Below are positions 32,478 through 42,715 of a DNA stretch of 64,000 bases, in pieces. Below the pieces are notes generated by a model that saw nothing but the letters and a program-made list of their open reading frames with translations, had not been told where the DNA came from and ran no database searches. The DNA is from Actinoplanes italicus (GTDB taxonomy: Bacteria; Actinomycetota; Actinomycetes; Mycobacteriales; Micromonosporaceae). Made by a program: the position numbers and the translations under genes. Position 1 is the first letter of the stretch. Each line of letters begins with the position of its first letter. The DNA is taken from positions 124,001-188,000 of the forward strand of contig NZ_PVMZ01000007.1 of assembly GCF_003001815.1 (NCBI RefSeq), given 5' to 3'.

Positions 32478-34234
32478 CCCGGCTGGACGCCCACCACGGT
32501 GCCGGACGGGTAGCGCAGCGTGTGGTCGCGGTCGGTGGCGATCAGTACCACGCCGATCCGGTGACCGGCCGCGAACACGTGGTCGGTGCTCTGCAGATCC
32601 CACCGGAACGTGTACGGCTTCCCGGCCTCGATCGGCGTGGTCCGTGCCGGGGAGAGCCGGTTGCGCACGTCGATCCAGCCACGGGTGACGATCTCGTAGT
32701 CGGAGGCCGCCGTCACGTACTCCCGCTTGGCGAAGCAGCCGGGGTCGCCCTCGATGCCGGGCCCGACGCAGTCCTGCTCGGCGAGTGTCCGGGTGCGCAC
32801 GAACCGGTCTGCGGTCCCGTAGTCGACGAGCAGAGCGGTCAGGTACGGCGAGTCACCCGTGACGTCGGCGCGGACCGTGACCTCGGGCGTGCCGGAGAGC
32901 CGGACGTCCTTCGTCAGCGGCGCGCTGAGGTGCACGAACCGGTTCGGGTCGGCGGTCTCGGGCGCGGCGGCCAGCGACTCGGCGGTCCGCGACGTGTCGT
33001 CGATGAACGTCTGCCGGGCCCCGCCGCCCAGCCGGACCGTCGTGTCGCGGCCCTTCAGGGGCCAGGATCGTGACGTCGTCCACTGGTTCGGGGCGGTCTC
33101 GACGTCGGCGACCGGCTCCCGCATGATCCCGGTGTCGATCCGGTAGAGCCACTGGTCGAACCAGCGGTGCAGGGTCGACAGCCACGCGTCGCGGCGGATG
33201 TTGAACGGGTCGGTGTGCCCGGCCTGGTGCAGCCAGATCTTGCGGGGCACGTGGTTCTTCCCGAGGGCGTCCCACCACTGGCCGGCCTGCCCGGTGCGCA
33301 CGTTGAAGTCGTGCAGCCCGTGCACCAGCAGCACGCTGGCCCGCACCTTGTGGGCGTCGCGCAGGTAGTCGCGTTCGGCCCAGTACCTGCTGTAGTCGCC
33401 GGTCTCCCGGTCCTGCTCGCGTTCCAGGTCAGCCATGACATCGGCGCAGACCTCGGGATTCGCCCTGGTCAGGACCGCCTTTGCCAGGATGTCGGTGTCC
33501 TCGCCCTGGAAGCCTCCGGGCGCCACGACCCCACCGTCGGCCCTGTAATAGTCGTACCAGCTGCTGATCGCCGCGATCGGCACGATCGTCTCCAGACCGC
33601 GCACGCCGGTGGAGGCGACGGCGTTCGGGAGGGTGCCGTTGTAGGAGACACCGATCATGCCGGTACGCCCGGTCGACCAGCCCGCCTTCACGGGTGCCCC
33701 GGCGGCGTCGAAGCCCGGCGCCCGTCCGTTGAGCCAGTCGATGACGGCCTTCATGCCGAGGGTCTCGTTGCGGCCGCCCGAGGTGGGGCAGCCGTCGGAG
33801 CCGCCGCTGCCGAGGCTGTCGGCGAAGATGACGGCGTACCCGCGGGGCACGAAGTAGTTGTCGAGGTATCCGGCGAAGGTGATCGTCTCGGCGCGGTTCA
33901 CGGCCTGCGGGGAGAGCGCGGAGACGCTGCCGTCCCGGTCGACGTCGTCGTGGTTCGGGATGTCGTTGAGGCCCGCGTAGTACGGGCTCGGCTGGAAGAT
34001 GACCGGCACCTTCGCTGTGGTGGCGGGCCGGATGATCCGCACGGCGACCCGGTCCGGTCTCCCGTCGGAGTCGCTGTCGACCGGGGTCTGCACCCAGACC
34101 TGTTCCCGGACGGCGCTGGCGTAGTCGTGGACGGGCTGGGTACCGCCGGTCGTGGCGCGGGCCGGATCGGCGGCCGTCACCACCGGTCCGGCGAGGACGA
34201 GGAGCACGGCGAGACTCCTGGCAAGCAGTCGCAT
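32447..34234 (-). CDS. secreted S15-family Xaa-Pro dipeptidyl-peptidase
   Basis: A 595-residue secreted enzyme of the X-prolyl dipeptidyl-peptidase/CocE family. A signal peptide (MRLLARSLAVLLVLAGP, cleavage near 25-28) leads to an alpha/beta hydrolase core: nucleophile S197 in GVSYNG, acid in HGLHDFNV, and His in AGHTDPF. The C-terminal beta-jellyroll (from about 420) is typical. It probably trims Pro-containing peptides outside the cell. The ATG at 34234 is chosen over a longer frame because it begins the signal peptide. It is divergent from an ABC-F gene, and its 3' end lies in a tandem duplication. Confidence 0.88.
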   Translation of the reverse strand: MRLLARSLAVLLVLAGPVVTAADPARATTGGTQPVHDYASAVREQVWVQTPVDSDSDGRPDRVAVRIIRPATTAKVPVIFQPSPYYAGLNDIPNHDDVDRDGSVSALSPQAVNRAETITFAGYLDNYFVPRGYAVIFADSLGSGGSDGCPTSGGRNETLGMKAVIDWLNGRAPGFDAAGAPVKAGWSTGRTGMIGVSYNGTLPNAVASTGVRGLETIVPIAAISSWYDYYRADGGVVAPGGFQGEDTDILAKAVLTRANPEVCADVMADLEREQDRETGDYSRYWAERDYLRDAHKVRASVLLVHGLHDFNVRTGQAGQWWDALGKNHVPRKIWLHQAGHTDPFNIRRDAWLSTLHRWFDQWLYRIDTGIMREPVADVETAPNQWTTSRSWPLKGRDTTVRLGGGARQTFIDDTSRTAESLAAAPETADPNRFVHLSAPLTKDVRLSGTPEVTVRADVTGDSPYLTALLVDYGTADRFVRTRTLAEQDCVGPGIEGDPGCFAKREYVTAASDYEIVTRGWIDVRNRLSPARTTPIEAGKPYTFRWDLQSTDHVFAAGHRIGVVLIATDRDHTLRYPSGTVVGVQPGASSIELRLS

Positions 34235-34290
34235 CGGCACACCGTATCGCCAAACTTCGATGCCAGGGGGTACGCCTAAACTCACCCCTG

Positions 34291-35913
<1,623 letters not shown>

Positions 35914-35918
35914 CCGGG

Positions 35919-35993
35919 CCCAGCTCCCGACGGCCCAGCTCCCGACGGCCCAGCTCCGGACCGCTCAGCTCCCGACGGCTCAGCTCGCGGTGG
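35919..35993. repeat. 15-bp tandem repeat at a convergent gene junction
   Basis: Five contiguous 15-base units follow the ABC-F stop codon: two perfect CCCAGCTCCCGACGG copies (35919-35948), a variant (35949-35963), CTCAGCTCCCGACGG (35964-35978) and CTCAGCTCGCGGTGG (35979-35993). The last unit contains the stop codon and final codons of the convergent glycoside-hydrolase-like gene. Confidence 0.93.
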
Positions 35994-37596
35994 TGAACGG
36001 GCTGCTCAGCGGGCCTTCGTTGGCCGACCGGTCCAGGCCGCTGACACAGTAGGTGGCCGGGCCCGCCGGAGGCTTGCGGTCGACCACCGGGCTGCCGGCC
36101 CGGCCCGTCGCCACCAGGGTGCCGGTGTCGGAGTCCGTACGGTAAAGGGCCCAGCTCGTGCCGTCGCCCCCGGTGACCGTGAGGGTGACCGCACCACCGT
36201 CGGACCTGGTCGCCGCGGTGATCCGCGGCGCGGCGGGAGGTGCCGCCGGGAGCCGCGCGATCCGCGGCAGGAGCGCCGGCGTCGCGTAGTGCTTCGCCCG
36301 GTATCGGGTGACCGAACCGAGCCGGTCGGCGCGGACCTGCTTGGCGTTGTAGTGGACCTGTCCCTGGACGCCGTACTTGTCGTTCAGGGCCATCTGCCTG
36401 TCGAGCTGTGCCGGATCGCTCCAGTCGCCCTTCTCGCCGACCCGGTAGTCGGCCATGCCGATGTAGAGCTGCACGCCGGTGCCCTTGACCGTTTTCGACC
36501 ACCAGGGCAGCACCTTGGCGTAGTCGGCCTTGTCGAACCCGATGGTCCAGTACAGCTGCGGCACGATGTAGTCGAGCCAGCGTTCGCGCACCCAGGTGCG
36601 GGTGTCGGCGTAGATCGCGCTGTAGCTCTCCAGACCCTTGGTGTCGGAGCCCTCGCCGCCGTTGCGCCAGATCCCGAACGGGCTGATCCCGAACTTCACC
36701 CACGGCTTGGTCTCGGCGATCCGCTGCCGCATCTCGCGGACCAGGGCGTTGACGTTCTCCCGGCGCCAGTCGGCACGGCTCTTCCCGGCGCCGTACTTCG
36801 CGTACGAGGCGTCGTCGGGGAAGTCCTCGCCCTTGCCGTCGCCGGGGTACGGGTAGAAGAAGTCGTCGAAGTGGACGCCGTCGACGTCGTACTTGACGAC
36901 CGCCTCCAGCATCGCGTCCTCGACGAACTTGCGCGCCTCCGGGTTGCCCGGGTCGTAGTAGAAGCGGCCCTTGGGCCCCGCCGGGTGGGCGATCCGCCAC
37001 TGCGGGTGCACCACCAGCGGATGGTTCGCGGGCAGCTTGGTCAGGTCCGTTCCGGCGCCGGACGGGGCGAACTGGGTCCCCCGGTACGGGTTGAACCAGG
37101 CGTGGAACTCCAGGTTGCGCTTGTGGGCCTCGTCGACCATGAACGCCATCGGGTCCCAGCCGGGGTCCGTGCCGTCGAGCCTGCCGGTCAGCCAGTTCGA
37201 CCACGGGGCGAAGTCGGACTTCCAGAAGGCGTCGCCGCTCGGGCGTACGTGCACGAAGATCGCGTTGTGGTTCTGCGCGACGGCCAGGTCGACCCACCGC
37301 AGATACTCGGAGCGGACCTGCTCCTGCGACAGCCCCGGACGGCTCGGGAAGTCGATGTTGTAGACCGTGGTGAGCCACATGCCGCGCAGCTCCCGTGGCG
37401 CCGTCACCGGCACCGCACCGCACCGGCCGGCCACCGTCTGCGTCGGCGCGTCGGCCACCGCCACGGTGCCGCCGCTGCGCGCCGGTGGCTCGTAGAACGC
37501 GGCCCGCAACAGGCCGAGTCCCAGCACCGCCACCGCGAACAGGACCGCCGCCAGCAGCATCGCCACCCGCGCCGGCGGCCGGCGCAGCAGACTCAC
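35980..37596 (-). CDS. secreted/membrane-anchored GHL10 (DUF187) glycoside-hydrolase-like protein
   Basis: A 538-residue protein with a signal anchor (AMLLAAVLFAVAVLGLGLL, 12-30) and a TIM-barrel domain of the GH10-like DUF187 family: RELRGMWLTTVYNIDFPS, VHVRPSGDAFWKSDFAPW, FHAWFNPYRGT and the acidic VDGVHFDDFFYPY (near 240-252). A fibronectin-type III-like module ends the protein. The family is predicted to cut an exopolysaccharide or cell-wall glycan; activity is not established. The GTG start at 37596 overlaps the glgA stop (GTGA), so it is translationally coupled to a cytoplasmic glucosyltransferase, which is unexpected for an exported enzyme. Confidence 0.85.
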   Translation of the reverse strand: MSLLRRPPARVAMLLAAVLFAVAVLGLGLLRAAFYEPPARSGGTVAVADAPTQTVAGRCGAVPVTAPRELRGMWLTTVYNIDFPSRPGLSQEQVRSEYLRWVDLAVAQNHNAIFVHVRPSGDAFWKSDFAPWSNWLTGRLDGTDPGWDPMAFMVDEAHKRNLEFHAWFNPYRGTQFAPSGAGTDLTKLPANHPLVVHPQWRIAHPAGPKGRFYYDPGNPEARKFVEDAMLEAVVKYDVDGVHFDDFFYPYPGDGKGEDFPDDASYAKYGAGKSRADWRRENVNALVREMRQRIAETKPWVKFGISPFGIWRNGGEGSDTKGLESYSAIYADTRTWVRERWLDYIVPQLYWTIGFDKADYAKVLPWWSKTVKGTGVQLYIGMADYRVGEKGDWSDPAQLDRQMALNDKYGVQGQVHYNAKQVRADRLGSVTRYRAKHYATPALLPRIARLPAAPPAAPRITAATRSDGGAVTLTVTGGDGTSWALYRTDSDTGTLVATGRAGSPVVDRKPPAGPATYCVSGLDRSANEGPLSSPFTTAS

Positions 37597-38810
37597 AGCA
37601 CCGACCGGTAGATCTCGAGAGTGTCCTCGGCGATCCGTGACCAGCTGAACCTCTCCACAGCGCGGCGACGTCCGGCCCTGCCCATCCGCTCGGCCAGCTG
37701 CGGGTCGTTCAGCACGCGGGTCAGGGTCGCGGCCAGGTCGGCGACGAACCGCTCCGGGTCGACGGGCGTGCCCGTACCGTCCTCGACCTGCTCGATCGGC
37801 ACCAGCAGACCGGTCTCGCCGTCCGCGACGACCTCGGGGATGCCGCCGGTCGCGGTGGCGACCACCGCGGTCTCGCAGGCCATCGCCTCCAGGTTGACGA
37901 TGCCCATCGGCTCGTAGATCGACGGGCAGACGAAGACGGTGGCGTGCGTGAGGACCTGGATGACCTCCTGCTTGGGCAGCATCTCCTGCACCCAGATCAC
38001 GCCCTTCGCATCCCGCACGCCGCGAAGCTCACGGGCCAGCTCGGCCACCTCGGCGGCGATCTCCGGAGTGTCCGGGGCACCGGCGAGCAGGATGATCTGC
38101 GCCTCAGCGGGCAGCTCGCGGCAGGCCCGCATCAGATACGGCAGGCCCTTCTGCCGGGTGATCCGCCCGACGAAGACGACGCTGGGCCGGTTGCGGTCGA
38201 TGCCGAGCCGGTCGGTCACGTCCGTACCGGAATCGGGGGTGTAAAGATCGGTGTCGATGCCGTTGTAGACCACGTGGATCTTGTCCGGATCGACCGAGGG
38301 GTACGCCTTGAGCACGTCCCGCCGCATCCCGCCCGACACCGCGATGATCGCGTCGGCGTTCACGATCGCGGTCCGCTCGCAGAACGACGAGAGCGCGTAG
38401 CCGCCGCCGAGCTGCTCGGCCTTCCACGGGCGCAGCGGCTCCAGGCTGTGCGTGGTCAGCACGTGCGGGACGCCGTGCAGCAGCTTGGCGGTGTGCCCGG
38501 CGAAGTTCGCGTACCAGGTATGGCTGTGCACAACGTCGGCGCCCGCACAGCCCTGGGCGATCGCCAGGTTCACCCCCATGGTGCGCAGGGCGGCGTTCGC
38601 CCCGGCCAGCTCGGCGGGCTCGGGATAGGCCGTGACGCCCGGTTCGTCGCGTGGCGCGCCGAAGCAGTGCACCCGCACGTCGGCGAGCCCGCGCAGGTCG
38701 CGGGCGAGGTATTCGAGGTGGACACCGGCGCCGCCGTACACCTCCGGCGGATACTCCCGGGAGATCAGATCGATCCGCACCTGGTCACGGCGTACATCAG
38801 CATCGGCCAC
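37593..38810 (-). CDS. glgA: glycogen synthase / maltose-1-phosphate synthase (GlgA/GlgM type)
   Basis: A 405-residue GT4-like glycosyltransferase. The N-domain has SREYPPEVYGGAGVHLEYL. The C-domain has VVFVGRITRQKGLPYL and the donor-binding PSIYEPMGIVNLEAMAC (E-x7-E type). Length and sequence match the short actinobacterial enzyme (Rv1212c), which extends glucan or makes maltose-1-phosphate from ADP-glucose rather than being the longer enterobacterial GlgA. In mycobacteria it is directly divergent from glgC. Here two c-di-GMP genes separate them. A GTG start at 38810 is used; the gap to the divergent GGDEF gene is 40 bases. Confidence 0.9.
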   Translation of the reverse strand: MADADVRRDQVRIDLISREYPPEVYGGAGVHLEYLARDLRGLADVRVHCFGAPRDEPGVTAYPEPAELAGANAALRTMGVNLAIAQGCAGADVVHSHTWYANFAGHTAKLLHGVPHVLTTHSLEPLRPWKAEQLGGGYALSSFCERTAIVNADAIIAVSGGMRRDVLKAYPSVDPDKIHVVYNGIDTDLYTPDSGTDVTDRLGIDRNRPSVVFVGRITRQKGLPYLMRACRELPAEAQIILLAGAPDTPEIAAEVAELARELRGVRDAKGVIWVQEMLPKQEVIQVLTHATVFVCPSIYEPMGIVNLEAMACETAVVATATGGIPEVVADGETGLLVPIEQVEDGTGTPVDPERFVADLAATLTRVLNDPQLAERMGRAGRRRAVERFSWSRIAEDTLEIYRSVL

Positions 38811-38850
38811 CCTGGCAGGATAGTCGGCGCCGCCGCCCGACCTTCAAGTC

Positions 38851-40416
38851 GTGCCCCGACCGGACGATAAACGATGCGTGACATCGTCAGGCGGCCGCCT
38901 CTGGCTCTGGAGCCTGCTGCTGGGCCTCGCGGCGGCGGCCACCTCGTCGTTCGCCGGCGGAGGGTCGGGCATCGGTGTCACCGTCGTCCAGTGGGCCGCA
39001 CCCCTGGCGCTCGTCGCCGGGCTGTGGTGGCGCCGCCCCGAGCAACCCCTGCTCTGGTGGATCGCCGCCGCCGGATTGGCCCTCCACGCGGCCGCCCAGG
39101 CCTGGTGGCGGCTCGGGCTCGGCGGCGCTGTGAAACCCGCCATCCCCACCCACGACGTCGCCGATCCGCTCTTCTACCTCGCGTTCGTGCTGTCCGCGAC
39201 GACCCTGCTGTTCCTCGCGGCCCGGCACACCCCGATCGCACAGCGCCGCGCCGACGCGCTCGACGGTCTCATCGTCTTCGTCGGTATGACCGGCGTGACC
39301 TGGAGTTTCGCCACCGAGCCGTTCCTGGTGAAGTTCGCCGGAGAGCCCGGCTCGCTGCTGCTCTTCGGCACCTACGAGATCCTCGACCTGATCCGGATCT
39401 CGCTGGCCGGGATGGTGGTCCTGATCCCCGGACGGCGCAGCCCGGCCGAACGGGCGGTGATCGGCGGCTCCGTGGTCCAGATCGCCGGCGACGTCTCCTA
39501 CATCCTCAGTCTGTCCGGTTCGTCCGCGTACGGCTGGCCGCCCGGCACCCTGGCCGGCGTGCCGTCGTCGGGGATCCAGGACCTGCTGTGGCTCTCCGGC
39601 GCCGTGCTGATCGCGTCCGGGGTGCTGCACCCGACCGCGGGCAGTGCCGCCCGGCCGCTGCCGGGCCGGGGCAGCGTGTCGCAGGTCCGGCTGGTCGTGT
39701 TCGTCCTGCTCGCGGTGGCCTGCCCGGTCGGGACGGCCGGCGCGGGTACGGCTCCGCTGGTCATCTCGGTCCTGCTGTCCTGCCTGCTGGTGCTCCGGAT
39801 GGGTGTCCTCGGCAAGCTCGCCCAGCAGCGGGCCGAGGCACTCGACTCGGCGCTGCAGGGCCAGGAGGCGCTCCGGGCCGCCCTGGAACACCGGGCCACC
39901 CACGACTCGCTCACCGGGCTGAGCAACCGGGCCGCCCTCACGGCGGAACTGGAGACCGCCGTGGAGCGCCCGCCCGGCGCGCGTGGCTGGCTGTTCCTGA
40001 TCGACCTGGACGGCTTCAAACCGGTCAACGACACCCTCGGGCACCCTGCCGGTGACGAGCTCCTGGTGCGGCTCGGCGCGGACTTCCGCGCGATGGTGCC
40101 GGACGGCCTCGTCGCCCGGCTCGGCGGGGACGAGTTCGCGGTGGTGCTGCCGCCGCTGTCCGGCGACGAGCCCCGTGAGCGCGCGGACGCCCTGCTGCGG
40201 GTGGCCGGTCTGACCCGCGAGATCGCGGGACACCCGGTGACGGTGTCGGCGAGCATCGGCCTGCTCGATCTCGACCGGGTCGGCTCGGTCGCCGCCGCGC
40301 TGCACGACGCCGACATCTCGCTCTATGCCGCGAAGGCGGCCGGCCGTGGGTGCTACCGCGTCCACGCAACCGAACCCGACCAGCGCGGCACCCGCGCCGC
40401 AACCGGCGCGAGGTGA
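38851..40416 (+). CDS. multi-spanning membrane GGDEF protein (diguanylate cyclase)
   Basis: A 521-residue protein. The first 320 residues contain about eight to nine hydrophobic spans without a recognised sensor name. A short helix leads to a GGDEF domain from about 345 (HDSLTGLSNRAAL), with active-site RLGGDEF near 423-429 intact and FLIDLDGFKPVNDTLGH conserved. It should make c-di-GMP at the membrane. Start is GTG 38851 or possibly GTG 38878. It is followed after one base by a related GGDEF-EAL gene. Its position beside glgA suggests a link between c-di-GMP and glycogen or exopolysaccharide, which is inference. Confidence 0.85.
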   Translation: MPRPDDKRCVTSSGGRLWLWSLLLGLAAAATSSFAGGGSGIGVTVVQWAAPLALVAGLWWRRPEQPLLWWIAAAGLALHAAAQAWWRLGLGGAVKPAIPTHDVADPLFYLAFVLSATTLLFLAARHTPIAQRRADALDGLIVFVGMTGVTWSFATEPFLVKFAGEPGSLLLFGTYEILDLIRISLAGMVVLIPGRRSPAERAVIGGSVVQIAGDVSYILSLSGSSAYGWPPGTLAGVPSSGIQDLLWLSGAVLIASGVLHPTAGSAARPLPGRGSVSQVRLVVFVLLAVACPVGTAGAGTAPLVISVLLSCLLVLRMGVLGKLAQQRAEALDSALQGQEALRAALEHRATHDSLTGLSNRAALTAELETAVERPPGARGWLFLIDLDGFKPVNDTLGHPAGDELLVRLGADFRAMVPDGLVARLGGDEFAVVLPPLSGDEPRERADALLRVAGLTREIAGHPVTVSASIGLLDLDRVGSVAAALHDADISLYAAKAAGRGCYRVHATEPDQRGTRAATGAR

Positions 40417-40417
40417 C

Positions 40418-42628
40418 ATGGCAACTGTGCAGATCCCCCGCCTCCCGGCCTGGCAGTACACCCTCGTGGGTGGCACCGCGGTGGTGCTCGTCCTGCACCT
40501 GCTCGGCAGCGGGCCGGCCTGGCTGATCCCGCAGGCGATCGCGACGGTGATCCTGTTCCGGGCCGCCCGCCGGCATCGGTGCGGGTGGTGGCTGTTCACC
40601 GCGGCGAGCGCGGCCGGCCTGGCCGCCTCGGCCTTCTGGGTCGTCCGCGGCGGGGTTCCGGCGAACACGCCGATGGGCCTGACCCTGGCCCTGCAGTACG
40701 CGCTGCACGCCGCGGCTGCCGTCCAGTTCAGCCGGCTGCGGCGTCCCGGCGGCGCCGCCGAGGCCGCCGCCGTGGTGCTCTGCCTGGCGATGCTGGCGTG
40801 GTCGTTCATCGTGCTGCCGTACCTCGACCAGCCCGGTTACGAGATGGTCGACGACGCCCTCGCGGTGCTCTACGCGATCCTCGACCTGGCGATCCTGGCG
40901 ACCGCGCTGCGGACCGCCGCCGACTCCCGGCGGGTGCCCGGCCGGCTCGTGGCCGCCGGTGGCGTCATGCTGCTCGCCGCCCACCTGGTCTACGCCGCGG
41001 CCGGGGCCGAGGGCACCGCGGCGCTGCTGCCCGGTGGGCTGCCGCACCTGACGGCCCAGCTCTGGTGGGTGTTCGTGGCGGCGGCCGGCATGCACCCGCA
41101 GGCCGCCCAGTTCGAGGCCGCGGACCCGACGCCGCGGCGACCCGCGCTGATCGCCATGTACGCCGCCGCCGTCGCCAGCCCCCTGCTGCCGGCGATCGCC
41201 GACCCGCGAGGCGTGGTGATCGTCCCCGCGCTGCTCACCGCCGGGCTGTGCGGGCTGCTGCTGCTACGGATCGTGCTGCTCGCCCGGCTCGCCCAGCGCC
41301 GCGCCGTACAGGCCCGCCAGGCGCTCGCCGAGCAGCGGGCGCTGCAGGAGCAGCTGGCCTACCGGGCCGGGCACGACGGGCTGACCGGCCTGGCCAACCG
41401 TGACCTGCTGCTGGAACATCTGGATCGGGCCGTCGCCGGGGAGCGGCCGTTCGCCCTGATCCTGTGCGCGCTGGACGGGTTCAAGGAGGTCAACGACACG
41501 TACGGCCACCACGTCGGCGACACGGTGCTGCGCCAGGTGGCCGGGCGGCTGCTGCGGTTCGCGCCCGAGGTCGCGATGGTGGCCCGCCTGGGCGGCGACG
41601 AGTTCGGCTTCCTGGTCACCACCGGGGCCGACGCGGCGGAGCTGGCCGACCGCGTGGTGACGGCCGTGTCGGTGGCGCCGTACGAGGCCGGGGAGCGGCG
41701 CATCCATCTCACCGCGCGTGCGGGGCTCGCGGAGGGCGTACCCGGGAATGATGCCGTTCTCGGTGACGCCGATCTGGCCCTGCGCGCCGCGAAGCAGGCC
41801 GGTGGCGCCCGCACCGCCCGTTTCGACGAGTCACTGCGCGCCGAGCAGTCCGAACGCGCCCGGATCGCGGCCGGCCTGCGCCAGGCGCTGACCGACGGCG
41901 GCCTGTTCATGCACTATCAGCCGGTGGTGGAGACCGGGACGGCCCGGATCACCGGCGTCGAGGCGCTGATGCGCTGGCGCCGCGACGGGGAGCTGGTACC
42001 GCCGGGCGTGTTCATCCCGGTCGCCGAGCAGACCGGCCTGATCATCGCGATCGGCGCACAGGCGCTGCGGCTGGCGTGCGGGCAGGCCGTGGCCTGGCAC
42101 CGGGAGCACGGGCTCTACCTGACCGTCAACGTCTCCACCCACCAGCTGCGCGACCCCGGCTTCGCCGCCACGGTGCTGGAGATCCTGGCCGACACCGGGC
42201 TGCCCGCCGCGGCGCTGGTGCTGGAGATCACCGAATCGGTGCTGATCGACGCCGCGGACACCCCGGTACTCGGGACGCTGCGGTCGCGCGGCATCCGGAT
42301 CGCGATCGACGACTTCGGTACCGGGTACTCGTCGCTGGCCTACCTGCACGCCCTGCCGGTCGACATCCTCAAGATCGACCAGTCGTTCATCCGCCGCCAC
42401 GAGGACCCGCCGCGGCCCCAGGACGTGAGCCTGACCAGGGCCATCCTCGAGCTGGCCCGCGGCCAGGGCCTCATCGCGGTGGCCGAGGGCGTCGAGACCG
42501 CCGGGCAGGCGGACCTGCTCCGGGAACTGGACTGCCCGCTCTCGCAGGGCTACCACTTCGGCCGTCCGGCCGACGCCGAGACCATCGGGACGCTGCTCGG
42601 CACCCGGGTCGAGGGGGTCGCGGCCTGA
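40418..42628 (+). CDS. membrane GGDEF-EAL protein (c-di-GMP synthesis/hydrolysis)
   Basis: A 736-residue protein with seven to eight N-terminal membrane spans (1-290), a GGDEF domain (RLGGDEF near 390-396) and an EAL domain (VEALMRW near 511-517, EITESVL, DDFGTGYSS near 630, LKIDQSF, AEGVET). Key residues of both domains look intact, so it could make or degrade c-di-GMP, or one domain may be regulatory. The ATG at 40418 follows the stop of the upstream GGDEF gene by one base, with AGGTGAC as ribosome binding site. The two membrane modules are alike in layout and may derive from a duplication. Confidence 0.87.
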   Translation: MATVQIPRLPAWQYTLVGGTAVVLVLHLLGSGPAWLIPQAIATVILFRAARRHRCGWWLFTAASAAGLAASAFWVVRGGVPANTPMGLTLALQYALHAAAAVQFSRLRRPGGAAEAAAVVLCLAMLAWSFIVLPYLDQPGYEMVDDALAVLYAILDLAILATALRTAADSRRVPGRLVAAGGVMLLAAHLVYAAAGAEGTAALLPGGLPHLTAQLWWVFVAAAGMHPQAAQFEAADPTPRRPALIAMYAAAVASPLLPAIADPRGVVIVPALLTAGLCGLLLLRIVLLARLAQRRAVQARQALAEQRALQEQLAYRAGHDGLTGLANRDLLLEHLDRAVAGERPFALILCALDGFKEVNDTYGHHVGDTVLRQVAGRLLRFAPEVAMVARLGGDEFGFLVTTGADAAELADRVVTAVSVAPYEAGERRIHLTARAGLAEGVPGNDAVLGDADLALRAAKQAGGARTARFDESLRAEQSERARIAAGLRQALTDGGLFMHYQPVVETGTARITGVEALMRWRRDGELVPPGVFIPVAEQTGLIIAIGAQALRLACGQAVAWHREHGLYLTVNVSTHQLRDPGFAATVLEILADTGLPAAALVLEITESVLIDAADTPVLGTLRSRGIRIAIDDFGTGYSSLAYLHALPVDILKIDQSFIRRHEDPPRPQDVSLTRAILELARGQGLIAVAEGVETAGQADLLRELDCPLSQGYHFGRPADAETIGTLLGTRVEGVAA

Positions 42629-42715
42629 CCGGAAAGAAGGCCTCATCGCCAGCAAGATATTTCGAACCGCCCTTTCGGGTGGCGCGGGGGCGGCCGGAAT
42701 ATTAGCGTCCTCCCC

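Noticed and set aside
38851..40416. 640-residue minus-strand frame opposite the GGDEF gene
   Set aside because: Shadow frame; the GGDEF motif and membrane helices are on the plus strand.
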